In this document: positions 26,923 through 37,000 of the stretch, piece by piece
How the letters are laid out: every line of letters starts with the position of its first letter
Position numbering within the stretch: position 1 is the first letter of the stretch
Assembly: GCA_902706205.1 (NCBI GenBank)
Contig: CACSKA010000006.1
Span: 310,001-374,000 of the forward strand
Source of the DNA: Chryseobacterium sp. 18061
GTDB taxonomy: Bacteria; Pseudomonadota; Gammaproteobacteria; Enterobacterales; Enterobacteriaceae
Direction of reading: 5' to 3'
DNA length: 64,000 bases
Program-made: the position numbers and the translations under genes
Notes under the pieces: generated by a model
What the model saw: the letters and a program-made list of their open reading frames with translations, nothing else
What the model was told of the DNA's origin: nothing
Databases searched by the model: none

Positions 26923-27891
26923 TTACATCGCGGCCTGCGGATAGAATTGCGTGGTGTACGCGGCTTTATAATCAGTGTCTTTATTTAGCAATCCGGCGCT
27001 GACCATAAAGTTGCGCGTTGCCTGCCAGCGTTTGTCGGTCATCACCCCGAGTCCTTTCTGGCCGGCATCTCCACCATCAATCAGGTGCAAGGTTTTCATC
27101 TGCGCGACGCCGAAAGCCAGCACCGCATCAGTCATCTGTGGATTCTCTTTCTTGATAAGCTGATTGCCGATTGTTGGGTCCGCCAGATAGGCTTTCCAGC
27201 CCTCCATTGATGCTTCGACAAAGCGCTTCATGACGTCCGGTTTTTCGGCAAGCAAGTTGTTGCGAGTGACCAGAATACCGCCGTAAGCCGGGTAGCCGTG
27301 TTCAGCGAACAGCCAGAATTTGCTGTCCGGCTGGGCAGCTTTTGCCTGCTGCACTTCGGAAGTGGCATACGCCTGCTGAACAGTATTTTTATCCGCAAGG
27401 AACGGCTGCATGTTGAAGGTGTACGGGCGCACCTGGCTGTCTTCGAGCTTGTACTGGCTCTTCAGCCACGGCCACCAACTGGCCTGTCCACTGGCCGAAA
27501 CCAGTACGGTTTTGCCTTTCAGATCGCCGAGCGAATTGACGTTACTGTGGGTGAGGATCCCCTGCGGATCGAACTGGAATGGTGCGGCAATGGCTTTCAG
27601 CGGGAAGTTCTGCTCTACGCCTTTCAGCACCTGCAAATCGTAGCTGACGATAACGTCGGCCCGGTTTGCCAGCAATAGGGTCATATTATTGAGCTGCGGG
27701 CCGCCGGAGCGCACTTCGACGTCGAGACCGTATTTTTTGTAGATCCCTGCCGCGACGGCCTGGTAATAGCCGCCTTGTTCCGCTTGAGCAACCCAGGTGG
27801 TCTGGAGGACCAGTTTATCGGCCGCGAAGGAGAGGGACGTTGCGCTGATAGTGGCGCATAGGGTAAGTAGACGAACGGACGACATTGACAT
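26923..27891 (-). CDS. NMT1/THI5-like periplasmic substrate-binding protein
   Basis: This 322-residue binding protein has a signal peptide (about residues 1-24, ending LSFAAD) and the NMT1/SsuA-like fold: TTWVAQAEQGGYYQAVAAGIYKKYGLDVEV, then LANRADVIVSYDLQVLK, and PDVMKRFVEASMEGWKAY. Relatives bind pyrimidine precursors, purines or sulfonates. The co-transcribed 8-oxoguanine-deaminase-like enzyme points to a purine-like ligand. The start at 27891 (MSMSSVRLL) follows GGGGGTC; the longer frame to 27921 has no site. A structured leader of about 150 bases precedes it and carries a motif shared with the divergent oxygenase gene. Confidence 0.87.
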   Translation of the reverse strand: MSMSSVRLLTLCATISATSLSFAADKLVLQTTWVAQAEQGGYYQAVAAGIYKKYGLDVEVRSGGPQLNNMTLLLANRADVIVSYDLQVLKGVEQNFPLKAIAAPFQFDPQGILTHSNVNSLGDLKGKTVLVSASGQASWWPWLKSQYKLEDSQVRPYTFNMQPFLADKNTVQQAYATSEVQQAKAAQPDSKFWLFAEHGYPAYGGILVTRNNLLAEKPDVMKRFVEASMEGWKAYLADPTIGNQLIKKENPQMTDAVLAFGVAQMKTLHLIDGGDAGQKGLGVMTDKRWQATRNFMVSAGLLNKDTDYKAAYTTQFYPQAAM

Positions 27892-27950
27892 AAAAGACCC
27901 CCAAATCAAAACGTTGTACACGGTCTGTCCGGGGGTAAGCGATGCTCACG

Positions 27951-28020
27951 ACGCAATGCGCCGCCCCCTGACGAGGTACAGCCGAGGCTGTAGAGCAATG
28001 TCCCGCGTGGTAACACGCTG
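27951..28020 (-). promoter_or_regulatory. Structured leader with repeated CATTGC motif upstream of the ABC/deaminase operon (candidate riboswitch)
   Basis: On the minus strand a small hairpin (GCGTG-TTAC-CACGC) is followed by GGGACATTGCTC, then by a 16-bp palindrome (TACAGCC / GGCTGTA, 27977-27992), and then a second CATTGC at 27953-27958. The divergent oxygenase leader carries two CATTGC copies in the same sense relative to its gene, also after small hairpins. From memory, the NMT1 (xanthine/urate) riboswitch class occurs before NMT1-like transporter genes; GTGTTACC...GGGACATTGCT resembles it. A shared DNA operator is the alternative. Confidence 0.45.
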
Positions 28021-28242
28021 ACCGCTTATACTCTGTTGGCTATCTAGCAAATGGCGTGCCACTCGCACTGATTATTCGTAATATATTGAATTGACTAATT
28101 ATTTACCCTTTCTACAGAGAGGCCTCCTGAAATTGTTGTTTCACGCTGGCCAATATTGCACAACGATGAGGCAAAAAGTTTCACCGCTGCACATCGGGCG
28201 TGCATTCTCCGGTAGCGTGACTGTCTATCTCGCTGAAATAAA

Positions 28243-28330
28243 AGGCGTTAACAGCCTGGCACGGGCATTGCTTGAGTCAGCCTGAGTAGAAGCTGTCAGC
28301 CGGGAACTCAGCCGGTGGGTCATTGCTCAG
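28243..28330 (+). promoter_or_regulatory. Structured leader with two CATTGC motifs upstream of the 2OG oxygenase (candidate riboswitch)
   Basis: The 28021-28420 gap holds no gene. Two related blocks stand in tandem. At 28243-28275 GGCGTTAACAGCC is followed by ACGGGCATTGCTTGA. At 28291-28330 GCTGTCAGC and a CCGG/CCGG stem are followed by GGTGGGTCATTGCTCAG. They resemble the opposite leader's GGGACATTGCTC. Further small hairpins (TCGTC/GACGA and GACCTG/CAGGTC) follow before the gene at 28421. Ligand-sensing RNA is proposed; no terminator or start-site mask is obvious. Confidence 0.4.
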
Positions 28331-28420
28331 TCGTCTTTACCGACGATGCCGAGACCTGTCGCTGGTTTACAACCGCTTCACGGCAGGTCCTCCGTGACTT
28401 TCAGTTAACGAGGTTTCCCT

Positions 28421-29401
28421 ATGAACAGCACATCGGCTTTCGCTATGCATGAACTCACCAAAGAATCCCGCATGGGCGCTCGCGGTCAGGAAACGAACCG
28501 TGAAGTGCGCATTATCGACTTGTCTGACTTTGATCAACGTAAGGCTGAAATCGCCGAGGCGCTGTGGCAGGCATCGACCGAAATCGGCTTTTTCCAGGTC
28601 TCAGGCCATGGCATTCCGCTAGAAGATATCAACGCCGCGTTTAGCCGTGCAGCGCAGTTTTTTACGCTGCCTCAGGAAGAAAAAGTCTGCTATCCGCTCA
28701 ACCGTAATGCAGGCTGGGAGTACCGGGCGCAGATCAGGCCATCCACAGGCAAACCCGATCAAAAAGAGTCCTATCAGGTGACGCGCCCGCGCATGTCAGG
28801 CCTGTGGCCAGACGATGAAACGCTGCCTGGTTTCCGCGAGGCGGTGCTGGCGTTTGAAAGTCAGTGCTGGGCTGTAGGCATGAAGCTACTTTCCTGTTTC
28901 GCGCTGAAAATGGGCTTCCCGGAGGAATTTTTCAGCCAGGCGCATGACCCGTCAAAAGAGACGTATCAGAGCACGCTGAGAATGCTGCACTATTTCGCGC
29001 TGACCGGTGAAGCGGACGGCCCATGGCGTGCCGGCGCGCATACCGATTTTGACTGCCTGACACTGCTGTTCCAGCATGCGGGGCAAGGCGGCTTGCAGGT
29101 GTGCCCGGGAAAAGATATGGAAACGCAAAGCTGGACGTCCATCGAGCCGCTGGAAGGGCTGATTACCTGTAATATCGGCGATATGCTGATGCGCTGGAGC
29201 GATGACCAGCTGCCATCGAATTTCCACCGCGTGCGCAGCCCGCTGCCGGGTGAATCGGTGGATGCGCGCTACAGCCTGGCATTTTTCTGTCAGGCCAATG
29301 AAGATGTGGTGATTGAAGGGCCAAACAAAAAGTACCCACCAATCACCGCCCGGGACTATCTGGCGCAGCGCATCAGCGCCAATTTCTCCGGAAAATATTA
29401 A
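28421..29401 (+). CDS. 2-oxoglutarate/Fe(II)-dependent oxygenase (isopenicillin N synthase-like)
   Basis: This 326-residue oxygenase belongs to the DIOX_N/2OG-FeII_Oxy family. The N-terminal domain shows VRIIDLSDF and TEIGFFQVSGHGIP (about residues 35-68). The iron site is GAHTDFDCLTLLFQ (HxD near residue 207) with the distal His in NFHRVRSPLPGE (about 267), and the 2OG-binding RYSLAFF motif follows. The substrate is unknown. Its placement opposite a purine-type importer and deaminase, with a shared leader motif, suggests oxidation of a purine or N-substituted purine. It converges on yddH with no spacer. Confidence 0.85.
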   Translation: MNSTSAFAMHELTKESRMGARGQETNREVRIIDLSDFDQRKAEIAEALWQASTEIGFFQVSGHGIPLEDINAAFSRAAQFFTLPQEEKVCYPLNRNAGWEYRAQIRPSTGKPDQKESYQVTRPRMSGLWPDDETLPGFREAVLAFESQCWAVGMKLLSCFALKMGFPEEFFSQAHDPSKETYQSTLRMLHYFALTGEADGPWRAGAHTDFDCLTLLFQHAGQGGLQVCPGKDMETQSWTSIEPLEGLITCNIGDMLMRWSDDQLPSNFHRVRSPLPGESVDARYSLAFFCQANEDVVIEGPNKKYPPITARDYLAQRISANFSGKY

Positions 29402-29974
29402 TTATTCAGCCGCTTTAATCATCCGGCCGCTGGTGACAAAGGTACCAGCGCCGAGATGATGCAGCGTATTGCGGCGATCGCCGTTGAATTGCCAGCGTCC
29501 GGCTACGAACGCCTGTTCATCGGCAGCAGCCGCCACCACTTCGCCAAACAGCGTGTCGTATTTCTCCTGCGCAGCCGTCGCAGGCAGCAGCTTGCACTCC
29601 AACCATGCCAGGCATCTTTCTTCGACGAGGGGTAGGCCAAGCGCCGGGCCATATACCACTGGAATGCCGTAACAGTTGAATTTATCCTCATCGCGTCCAC
29701 TGACGCTACCGACAGCGTAAGTCCAGTTCGCCGCATCCACGGCGGGAATGACGATGCCGAACTTTCCGCTGCGCTCAATAAGTTCGCGCGACCAGGCGCT
29801 TTTATCGACCACAATAGCGATGCGCGGCGGTTCAAACTCCACCGGCATCGACCACGCGGCGGCCATGATATTGCGCCGGTCAATGCTTTCATCGTAACTG
29901 GTGATAAGCACGGTTGGCCCATGATTGAGCAGGCGGCTGGCATGTTTTAATTCCACGGGACGAAAACGGCTCAT
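29402..29974 (-). CDS. yddH: YddH, flavin-reductase-like protein
   Basis: This 190-residue protein has the FMN-binding split-barrel fold and closely matches E. coli YddH. Typical segments are SRLLNHGPTVLITSYDES, MAAAWSMPVEFEPPRIAIVVDKSAWSRELIE, and FVTSGRMIKA at the end. It may supply reduced flavin to a partner oxygenase, but no partner is established. The start at 29974 (MSRFRPVEL) follows AGGAG. In K-12, yddH lies between pptA and nhoA; here the oxygenase/ABC block separates it from pptA. Confidence 0.92.
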   Translation of the reverse strand: MSRFRPVELKHASRLLNHGPTVLITSYDESIDRRNIMAAAWSMPVEFEPPRIAIVVDKSAWSRELIERSGKFGIVIPAVDAANWTYAVGSVSGRDEDKFNCYGIPVVYGPALGLPLVEERCLAWLECKLLPATAAQEKYDTLFGEVVAAAADEQAFVAGRWQFNGDRRNTLHHLGAGTFVTSGRMIKAAE

Positions 29975-30125
29975 AGCAATTCTCCTGGTTGTTTGCTGCA
30001 TTTAAGCGTGTTCCAGCTGCGGAAAATAGCGGTCGCGCACAAACGGAAAAAATCATCGCACAAAAACGCCAGTCAGCTGAAAAAAATACGTTATAAACAG
30101 TTTATATCTCAAGCATGGAGGCCGT

Positions 30126-30971
30126 ATGAGCCCATTTTTAACCGCGTATTTTGCCCGACTGAACTGGCATTCTCCTGTCGCTGTCGATATCGACACCTTG
30201 CGGGCGCTGCATTTGCGCCACAACTGCACCATTCCTTTTGAGAATCTGGACGTGCTGCTGCCACGCGAAATCCAGCTCGACGACCAGTCGCTTGAAGATA
30301 AGCTGATCCACGCCCGTCGCGGCGGTTATTGCTTTGAGCAAAACGGCCTGTTTGAACGCGTACTGCGGGAAATTGGTTTTGATATACGCAGCGTTTTGGG
30401 GCGGGTAGTGTTGTCGAATCCGCCGCAAATGCCGCCACGGACTCATCGTTTGCTGGTGATTGATTTAGCCGGTGAACGCTGGATTGCCGACGTTGGCTTT
30501 GGCGGACAAACGCTGACAGCACCGATTCAACTTCAGGCAGACAAAGAGCAAACCACGCCGCATGGTGTTTACCGCTTGTTGAACGAGGGCAACAACTGGA
30601 TATTGCAGTTCCGCCATCATGACCGGTGGCAGTCGATGTATCACTTCGATCTGGTTCCGCAATATTTCTCGGATTATGTGGCGGGCAACTTTTGGTCGGC
30701 ACACTGGCCACCGTCGCATTTCCGCCATCATCTGTTGATGTGTCGCCATTTGCCTGACGGCGGCAAACTGACACTGACCAACTTCCATTTCACACATCAG
30801 GAAGGGGGCCATACCCTCGAGTCGATCAATTTACCGGACGTCGAAAGCTTATATTTATTGTTGCAGGATAAATTCGGCCAGGGCGTCGATGACCCCAAAA
30901 ATGGCTTTACGCTGGCAGATTTAGCGGCAGTGATGGCGGCGTTTGATACGCATGGTGAGGCTGGGAAGTAG
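30126..30971 (+). CDS. nhoA: Arylamine N-acetyltransferase NhoA
   Basis: This 281-residue enzyme has the complete NAT catalytic triad at the canonical positions: Cys69 in RRGGYCFEQN, His107 in RTHRLLVI and Asp122 in WIADVGFGG. It transfers acetyl groups from acetyl-CoA to arylamines, hydrazines and N-hydroxyarylamines and so activates or detoxifies xenobiotics. Length equals E. coli NhoA. It is divergent from yddH. In K-12 yddE lies between nhoA and narV; here it is missing. Confidence 0.96.
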   Translation: MSPFLTAYFARLNWHSPVAVDIDTLRALHLRHNCTIPFENLDVLLPREIQLDDQSLEDKLIHARRGGYCFEQNGLFERVLREIGFDIRSVLGRVVLSNPPQMPPRTHRLLVIDLAGERWIADVGFGGQTLTAPIQLQADKEQTTPHGVYRLLNEGNNWILQFRHHDRWQSMYHFDLVPQYFSDYVAGNFWSAHWPPSHFRHHLLMCRHLPDGGKLTLTNFHFTHQEGGHTLESINLPDVESLYLLLQDKFGQGVDDPKNGFTLADLAAVMAAFDTHGEAGK

Positions 30972-31021
30972 GGAGTACGCCAGGGCGAAGCACCGCTTTC
31001 GTCGGCGGGGCCACGGGGATT

Positions 31022-31050
31022 GATAAGGGGAACGTGGTGTTCCCCTTATC
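31022..31050. terminator. Strong hairpin between convergent nhoA and narV
   Basis: A perfect 12-bp stem GATAAGGGGAAC / GTTCCCCTTATC with loop GTGGT lies between the two converging genes. It lacks a T-tract on either side, so termination or 3'-end protection is inferred from position. Confidence 0.55.
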
Positions 31051-31123
31051 CCGTTCCGGTCTGCGGGGGATGCAGAATCTGCCAAAAATTTGGTGAACGG
31101 AACCGGGCCACAAATCTAAGCGA

Positions 31124-31804
31124 TCAGCGCCTCGATCTCACAATCTGATACCTGCGCGTGAAATACTCCACTGGCGCGCTCCACACGTGTACCAGACGGG
31201 TGAAGGGGAACAGCAGGAAAATCGTCATCCCCAGCGCCAGATGGACGCGGTACACCAGCGCCACCCCCGCAAGATGCGTAGACGCACCGCCCTGGAACGT
31301 CACGACGGATTGCGCCCAACCTACCAGTTTCATCATTTCGCTGCCGTCAGGATGCTGTGCCGAGAACGGAATCGTCGACAGCCCCAAAATGCACTGAATC
31401 AGTAATATGCTGAGGATCAGAATATCTGCCGGGGTCGACGTGGCGCGAACGCGTGGGTTGAACAGCCGACGAATTAGTAAGCCTGAGCCACCAATCAGTG
31501 TCAGCACCCCACAGGCCCCGCCAAGGATCATCGCCATTTGCTGCTTCACGGCAATCGGCAGGAACGATTCGTACATCCAGTGCGGGGTCAGCATCCCGAA
31601 TGCGTGGCCGAAAAAGACCCCGAGAATGCCGATGTGGAACATGTTTGACCACAGCACCATACCGCGTTTGTCGAGCATCTGGCTGGATCCTGCGCGCCAG
31701 GTATATTGCCCGTAGTCGTAACGCAGCCAGCTGCCGATGATAAACACCGAGCCGCAGATATAGGGGTAAATATCGTAAAAGAAGACGTCAAAGAAGTGGC
31801 TCAT
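31124..31804 (-). CDS. narV: Respiratory nitrate reductase 2 gamma subunit NarV (cytochrome b)
   Basis: This 226-residue membrane subunit holds two b hemes and passes electrons from quinol to NarY. The four heme-ligand histidines can be placed at H57 and H67 ([17 protein letters not shown]) and H188 and H206 ([15 protein letters not shown]), near the NarI positions 56, 66, 187 and 205. Five spans are predicted. It is the last gene of narUZYWV, with a 4-base overlap with narW. Confidence 0.95.
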   Translation of the reverse strand: MSHFFDVFFYDIYPYICGSVFIIGSWLRYDYGQYTWRAGSSQMLDKRGMVLWSNMFHIGILGVFFGHAFGMLTPHWMYESFLPIAVKQQMAMILGGACGVLTLIGGSGLLIRRLFNPRVRATSTPADILILSILLIQCILGLSTIPFSAQHPDGSEMMKLVGWAQSVVTFQGGASTHLAGVALVYRVHLALGMTIFLLFPFTRLVHVWSAPVEYFTRRYQIVRSRR

Positions 31805-32499
31805 TTGGGGCCTCCGGAACGGACGTCGACGTACTGCGGCGCAACGTCCTGGCTAAAACGTTTCTGATAACTTTGTAGCGGGGAGCTATCGCAGGCAGAG
31901 GTGGCGTTGTCCTCGATAAACTTCACCTGTTCTTCTTCCCACACCGCGTCCAGCGCCTGATGGGTATCGTCGCGCGGTTCAGCCTTCACCTGAGGCGTGA
32001 CGCTGTCACTTCTTAGTGGGCTGTTAGCCAACAAAAGCAGAGTATCGAACAGTTGATAGTAGTTTGACTGACGTTCTTTCAGCCTTCCGCCGAGCAGCGC
32101 CAGAATCGGCGCGACGTTCTGTAAGCCATCGCGGGCTTCCTCCGGCGAACGCGTGCTGAGAAACTCCAGATACAGCGGCAGATGATCCGGCAGTTCGCGA
32201 CAGTCGAGTTGTAAACCGGCTTGTTCGTACTGCGTCATCAAATCGACCATCGCCTGTCCGCGATCGCGGGATTCACCGTGCACATGTTCAAACAGCAGCA
32301 GCGACATTGAGCTGCCGCGCTCAAACAGGTCGCACCACAGCTCCTGCTGGTCGAGCAGCGGGGCGCTGAGATAGTTTTCCACCCACGGCGCCAGCGTCGG
32401 CGCATCCTGCATCACCAGCGCCTGTGCTTCATCCCGATTATCCCACAGCACTGCATCCGGATACTCCAGCAGCAGGGCAATCATCTTGAGGATCGGCAT
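31801..32499 (-). CDS. narW: Nitrate reductase 2 assembly chaperone NarW (delta)
   Basis: This 232-residue soluble chaperone of the NarJ family helps load molybdenum cofactor and Fe-S clusters into NarZ and attach the complex to NarV. It is mostly helical and acidic; the recognisable region is [14 protein letters not shown] at the N terminus followed by [32 protein letters not shown] (about residues 58-89), the family signature. It overlaps narV by 4 bases and shares its first base with the narY stop, so the operon is tightly coupled. Confidence 0.95.
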   Translation of the reverse strand: MPILKMIALLLEYPDAVLWDNRDEAQALVMQDAPTLAPWVENYLSAPLLDQQELWCDLFERGSSMSLLLFEHVHGESRDRGQAMVDLMTQYEQAGLQLDCRELPDHLPLYLEFLSTRSPEEARDGLQNVAPILALLGGRLKERQSNYYQLFDTLLLLANSPLRSDSVTPQVKAEPRDDTHQALDAVWEEEQVKFIEDNATSACDSSPLQSYQKRFSQDVAPQYVDVRSGGPK

Positions 32500-34043
32500 T
32501 ATTCCCCCTCCCCATGCTGGCGCACGCCGGAGACATCAATGGCGTCGATGCGTTTGCTGTTGAACAGGTTGAACTTGGTGTCAGATCCGTGGCAGCCGTC
32601 ACCGAAGGTGAACCCGCAGCCGTTACGTTCCGGGAAGGCTTCTTTCGCCATTTCGCGATGGCTGGTTGGGATCACGAAACGGTCTTCGTAGTTGGCGATG
32701 GCGAGATAGCGATACATCTCTTCCACTTGTTCAACGGTCAGGCCGGTCTCTTCCAGCGCACGGGTGTCGGTAACGCCTTCCACCGTTTGCGAGCGTTTGT
32801 AGTGACGCATGGCCATCATGCGTTTCAGCGCACGCAGGACCGGGCCGGTATCGCCTGCAGCTAGCAGATTGGCGAGATACTGAACCGGAATGCGCAGGCT
32901 CTCGACTGACGGCAGAATATTGCCGTTATGCGGCAACGCGCCCGCGTCCGCAACGGACTGGATCGGCGACAGCGGTGGAACGTACCAGACCATCGGCAAA
33001 GTACGGTATTCCGGGTGCAACGGCAGAGCGAGTTGCCATTCCATCGCCAGTTTGTAGACCGGCGACTGCTGAGCAGCCTCAATCACGTTCTGCGGAATGC
33101 CCTGTTTAACTGCTTCTTCAATCACCGCCGGATCGTGTGGGTTAAGGAATACGTCACACTGGCGCTCGTAGAGATCGGTCACGTGTTCGGTACTCGCGGC
33201 TTCTTCGATTCGGTCGGCATCGTACAGCAGCACGCCGAGGTAGCGAATGCGCCCGACGCAGGTTTCGGAACAGACAGTAGGCTGGCCGGATTCAATGCGT
33301 GGATAGCAGAATGTACATTTTTCTGACTTGCCGCTTTTCCAGTTGAAGTAGATTTTTTTGTACGGACAGCCGCTGATACACATGCGCCAGCCACGGCATT
33401 TGTCCTGGTCGATCAGCACGATGCCGTCTTCTTCGCGTTTGTAGATGGCACCTGACGGGCAGGTCGCCACGCAGCTTGGGTTGAGACAATGCTCGCACAG
33501 ACGTGGGAGGTACATCATGAAGGTGTTTTCGAACTGACCATACATCTCCTTTTGCATGTTTTCGAAGTTCCGGTCTTTGGCGCGTTTTTCAAATTCGCCG
33601 CCGAGCAGTTCCTCCCAGTTCGGGCCCCATTCGATTTTATTGATGCGTTCTCCGCTGATCAGTGAGCGCGGGCGCGCGGTAGGCAGATGCTTGCCTTCCG
33701 GCGCGCGATGTAAATCCTGATAGTCGTAGGTGAACGGTTCGTAATAATCGTCGATCGACGGCAGCACCGGGTTAGCGAATATTTTTGCCATCAGCGCCAG
33801 GCGTCCGCCGAGGCGCGGCGTGAGTTTGCCGCTGATCCCTCGGATCCAGCCGCCTTCCCATTGTTCCTGATCTTCCCAGTTTTTCGGATAACCGATGCCG
33901 GGCTTAGTTTCGACGTTATTGAACCACGCGTATTCCATGCCTTCGCGACCGGTCCAGACGTTTTTACAGGTCACAGAGCAGGTGTGACAGCCGATGCATT
34001 TGTCGAGATTAAGAACCATGCCAACCTGAGAACGGATTTTCAT
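32499..34043 (-). CDS. narY: Nitrate reductase 2 beta subunit NarY (Fe-S electron transfer)
   Basis: This 514-residue subunit carries three [4Fe-4S] and one [3Fe-4S] clusters. The first Cys group is C16, C19, C22 and C26 (KCIGCHTCSVTC). CEHCLNPSCVATCP and CTFCYP...CSETCVG supply others. KCRGWRMCISGCP shows the Trp-for-Cys change that marks the [3Fe-4S] site in NarH. Length equals the K-12 protein. It overlaps narZ by 4 bases. Confidence 0.97.
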   Translation of the reverse strand: MKIRSQVGMVLNLDKCIGCHTCSVTCKNVWTGREGMEYAWFNNVETKPGIGYPKNWEDQEQWEGGWIRGISGKLTPRLGGRLALMAKIFANPVLPSIDDYYEPFTYDYQDLHRAPEGKHLPTARPRSLISGERINKIEWGPNWEELLGGEFEKRAKDRNFENMQKEMYGQFENTFMMYLPRLCEHCLNPSCVATCPSGAIYKREEDGIVLIDQDKCRGWRMCISGCPYKKIYFNWKSGKSEKCTFCYPRIESGQPTVCSETCVGRIRYLGVLLYDADRIEEAASTEHVTDLYERQCDVFLNPHDPAVIEEAVKQGIPQNVIEAAQQSPVYKLAMEWQLALPLHPEYRTLPMVWYVPPLSPIQSVADAGALPHNGNILPSVESLRIPVQYLANLLAAGDTGPVLRALKRMMAMRHYKRSQTVEGVTDTRALEETGLTVEQVEEMYRYLAIANYEDRFVIPTSHREMAKEAFPERNGCGFTFGDGCHGSDTKFNLFNSKRIDAIDVSGVRQHGEGE

Positions 34044-37000
34044 TTTTTCGCCTCCTGGACCTGATCGTTGCCTTCGTCATCCAGCCAGTTAATGTTCTTC
34101 ATTTTGCGGATCATGATGAACTCATCGCGGTTGGAGCCGACGGTGCCGTAATAGTTAAAGCTCCACGCCAGTTGGGCGTAACCGCCAATCATGTGGGTGG
34201 GTTTCGGGCAAATGCGGGTCACGGAGTTGTGGATACCTCCGCGTCGGCCGGTCACTTCAGAACCGGGAATATTCATGATGCGTTCCTGGGCGTGATACAT
34301 CATGGTCATGCCGGGTGGAATGCGCTGGCTGACCACCGCGCGGGCGGTGAGGGCGCCGTTTGCGTTGAAGGCTTCAATCCAGTCGTTATCTTCAATGCCG
34401 AGCTCTTTGGCGTCGGTTTCACTGAGCCAGACAATCGGCCCACCGCGCGACAGCGTCAGCATCAACAGATTTTCGCTGTAGGTCGAGTGAATGCCCCATT
34501 TCTGGTGCGGCGTCAGGAAGTTGAGCGCTTTTTCAGGGAAACCGTTCGGCGGAATGGCATTCATATGGCTGACGCTGCGGGTGTCGATCGGCGGGCGATA
34601 CGCCACCAGGCTTTCACCAAACGCGCGCATCCACTTGTGATCCTGATAAAGCTGCTGGCGACCGGACAGCGTTCGCCACGGAATAAGTTCGTGAACGTTG
34701 GTGTAGCCGGCGTTGTAGGAGACGTGTTCACTCTCGAGGCCGGACCACGTCGGGCTGGATATGATTTTGCGCGGTTGGGCAACGATATCGCGGAAGCGTA
34801 TTTTTTCGTCTTCTTTGTTCAGCGCCAGATGCGCATGTTCGCGTCCGGTGATTTTGCTCAGCGCCTGCCACGCTTTAACCGCCACCTGGCCGTTGGTTTC
34901 CGGGGCGAGGGCGAGGATAACCTCGGACGCGTCAATGGCGGTTTCGATGCGTGGGCGGCCTTTCGCCGGACCATCGGCCTTCACGTAATTCAGTTTGCCG
35001 AGGAACTCAATTTCGCTATCGGTGTTCCACGAAATGCCTTTACCGCCGTTCCCGAATTTGTCCAACAACGGCCCGAGCGAGGTAAAGCGTTCATACGTCG
35101 CCGGGTAATCACGTTCCACTACCGCAATACCTGGCCCGGTTTTGCCCGGCACGTACTCGCATTCGCCTTTACGCCAGTCGGCCACGTCAAACGGCTGCGA
35201 CAGTTCGGCCGGTGAATCATGCAACAGCGGTTGCAGCACCACGTCGGTTTCCGTGCCCAGATGGCCGACGCAGACCTGAGAGAATACTTTGGCGATGCCT
35301 TTATAGATTTCCCAGTCGCTACGTGCTTCCCAGGCCGGATCGACCGCTGCCGACAGCGGATGAATAAACGGATGCATGTCCGAGGTATTCATATCGTCTT
35401 TTTCATACCAGGTGGCGGTCGGCAGCACGATGTCGGAGAACAGGCAGGTGCTGGACATGCGGAAATCGAGCGTCACCAGAAGGTCGAGCTTGCCTTCGAT
35501 GGCGGCGGTTTGCCACTCGACTTCTTCTGGTTTCACGTCATCGCTTTCACCGAGTGCGTCGCCCTGAATGCCACTCTCGGTACCGAGCAGGTATTTGAGC
35601 AAATATTCATGCCCCTTGCCCGATGAGCCGAGCAGGTTGGAGCGCCAGACAAACAGATTGCGCGGATGGTTGTTACCGCTGTCAGGCTGTTCGCAGGCCA
35701 TTCGAATATCGCCAGATTTCAACGCTTGCGCGGTGTAATCGGCCGGAGACATGCCCGCCGCGTCGGCCTTCTCTTTGATGTTCAATGGGTTTAGATTGAG
35801 CTGTGGTGCGGACGGCAGCCAGCCCATGCGTTCAGCGCGGACGTTAAAATCAATCAGGTGCCCGGTAAATTGACTGGCGTCGGCCAGCGGTGAGAGCAGC
35901 TCTTTGGCGGTGAGTTTTTCATAACGCCACTGGCTGGAGTGATTGTAGAAATACGAGGTGCTGTTCATCTGGCGAGGTGGACGGTTCCAGTCCAGCGCGA
36001 ACGCCAGCGGCAGCCAGCCCGTTTGCGGGCGCAGTTTTTCCTGGCCGACGTAGTGTGCCCAGCCACCGCCGCTTTGCCCGACGCAGCCGCAGAATACCAG
36101 CATGTTGATCATCCCACGGTAGTTCATGTCCATGTGATACCAGTGGTTGACCCCGGCCCCGAGAATAATCATCGAACGGCCGTGGGTTTTGTGCGCGGTA
36201 TCGGCAAATTCACGGGCGATTTGCGCGATGTGATACTGCGGCACGCCGGTGATTTGCTCCGCCCACGCCGGGGTGTAAGCTTTGATTTCACTATAATCTT
36301 TGGCGGAGAGCGGATCGTCCAGCCCACGATCGAGGCCGTAATTAGCCAAAATCAGATCGTATACGCTGACCACCAAACCCGCGCCGCCGTCTGCAAACGT
36401 CAGCTGTTTAACAGGTAACTGACGCACCAGGATAGGGTCCTGCTTCACGCTGCGGAAATGCGGATTTTCGTTGCCGCCAAAGTAGGGGAAAGCCACTGGT
36501 GCGATGCGGTCGTGATTCCCGAGCAGAGTCAATTGCAGTTCGGTTTCAGCCCCTGCGGCTATCGATTCGAGATTCCATTTTCCCTCTTCGCCCCAGCGGA
36601 AGCCGATCGCGCCGTTGGGCACCACCAGTTCACCCGCGGTATTGAAGGCGACGGTTTTCCACTGCGGATTATTGCTTTCGCCAAGGTTATTGACCAGATC
36701 CGATGCGCGCAGCATCCGGCCTGGCACGTAGCTGCCGTCTTCCCGAGCGTCGAGTTGCACAAGCATCGGCATGTCGGTGTAGCGTCGACAGTAGTTGATG
36801 AAATAATCGCTCGGGTTATCGAGATGAAACTCGCGCAGCATTACGTGGCCCATCGCCATTGCCAGCGCGCTGTCGGTGCCCTGTTTCGGCGCCAGCCACT
36901 GGTCGCTGAGTTTGGCCACTTCCGAGAAATCCGGCGTGATGGCGATGGTTTTGGTGCCTTTGTAGCGCACTTCTGTGAAGAAATGCGCATCCGGAGTACG

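Noticed and set aside
34172..35215. Long plus-strand ORF opposite narZ
   Set aside because: Antisense shadow of the GC-rich narZ coding sequence; the real frame is fixed by conserved NarZ motifs.
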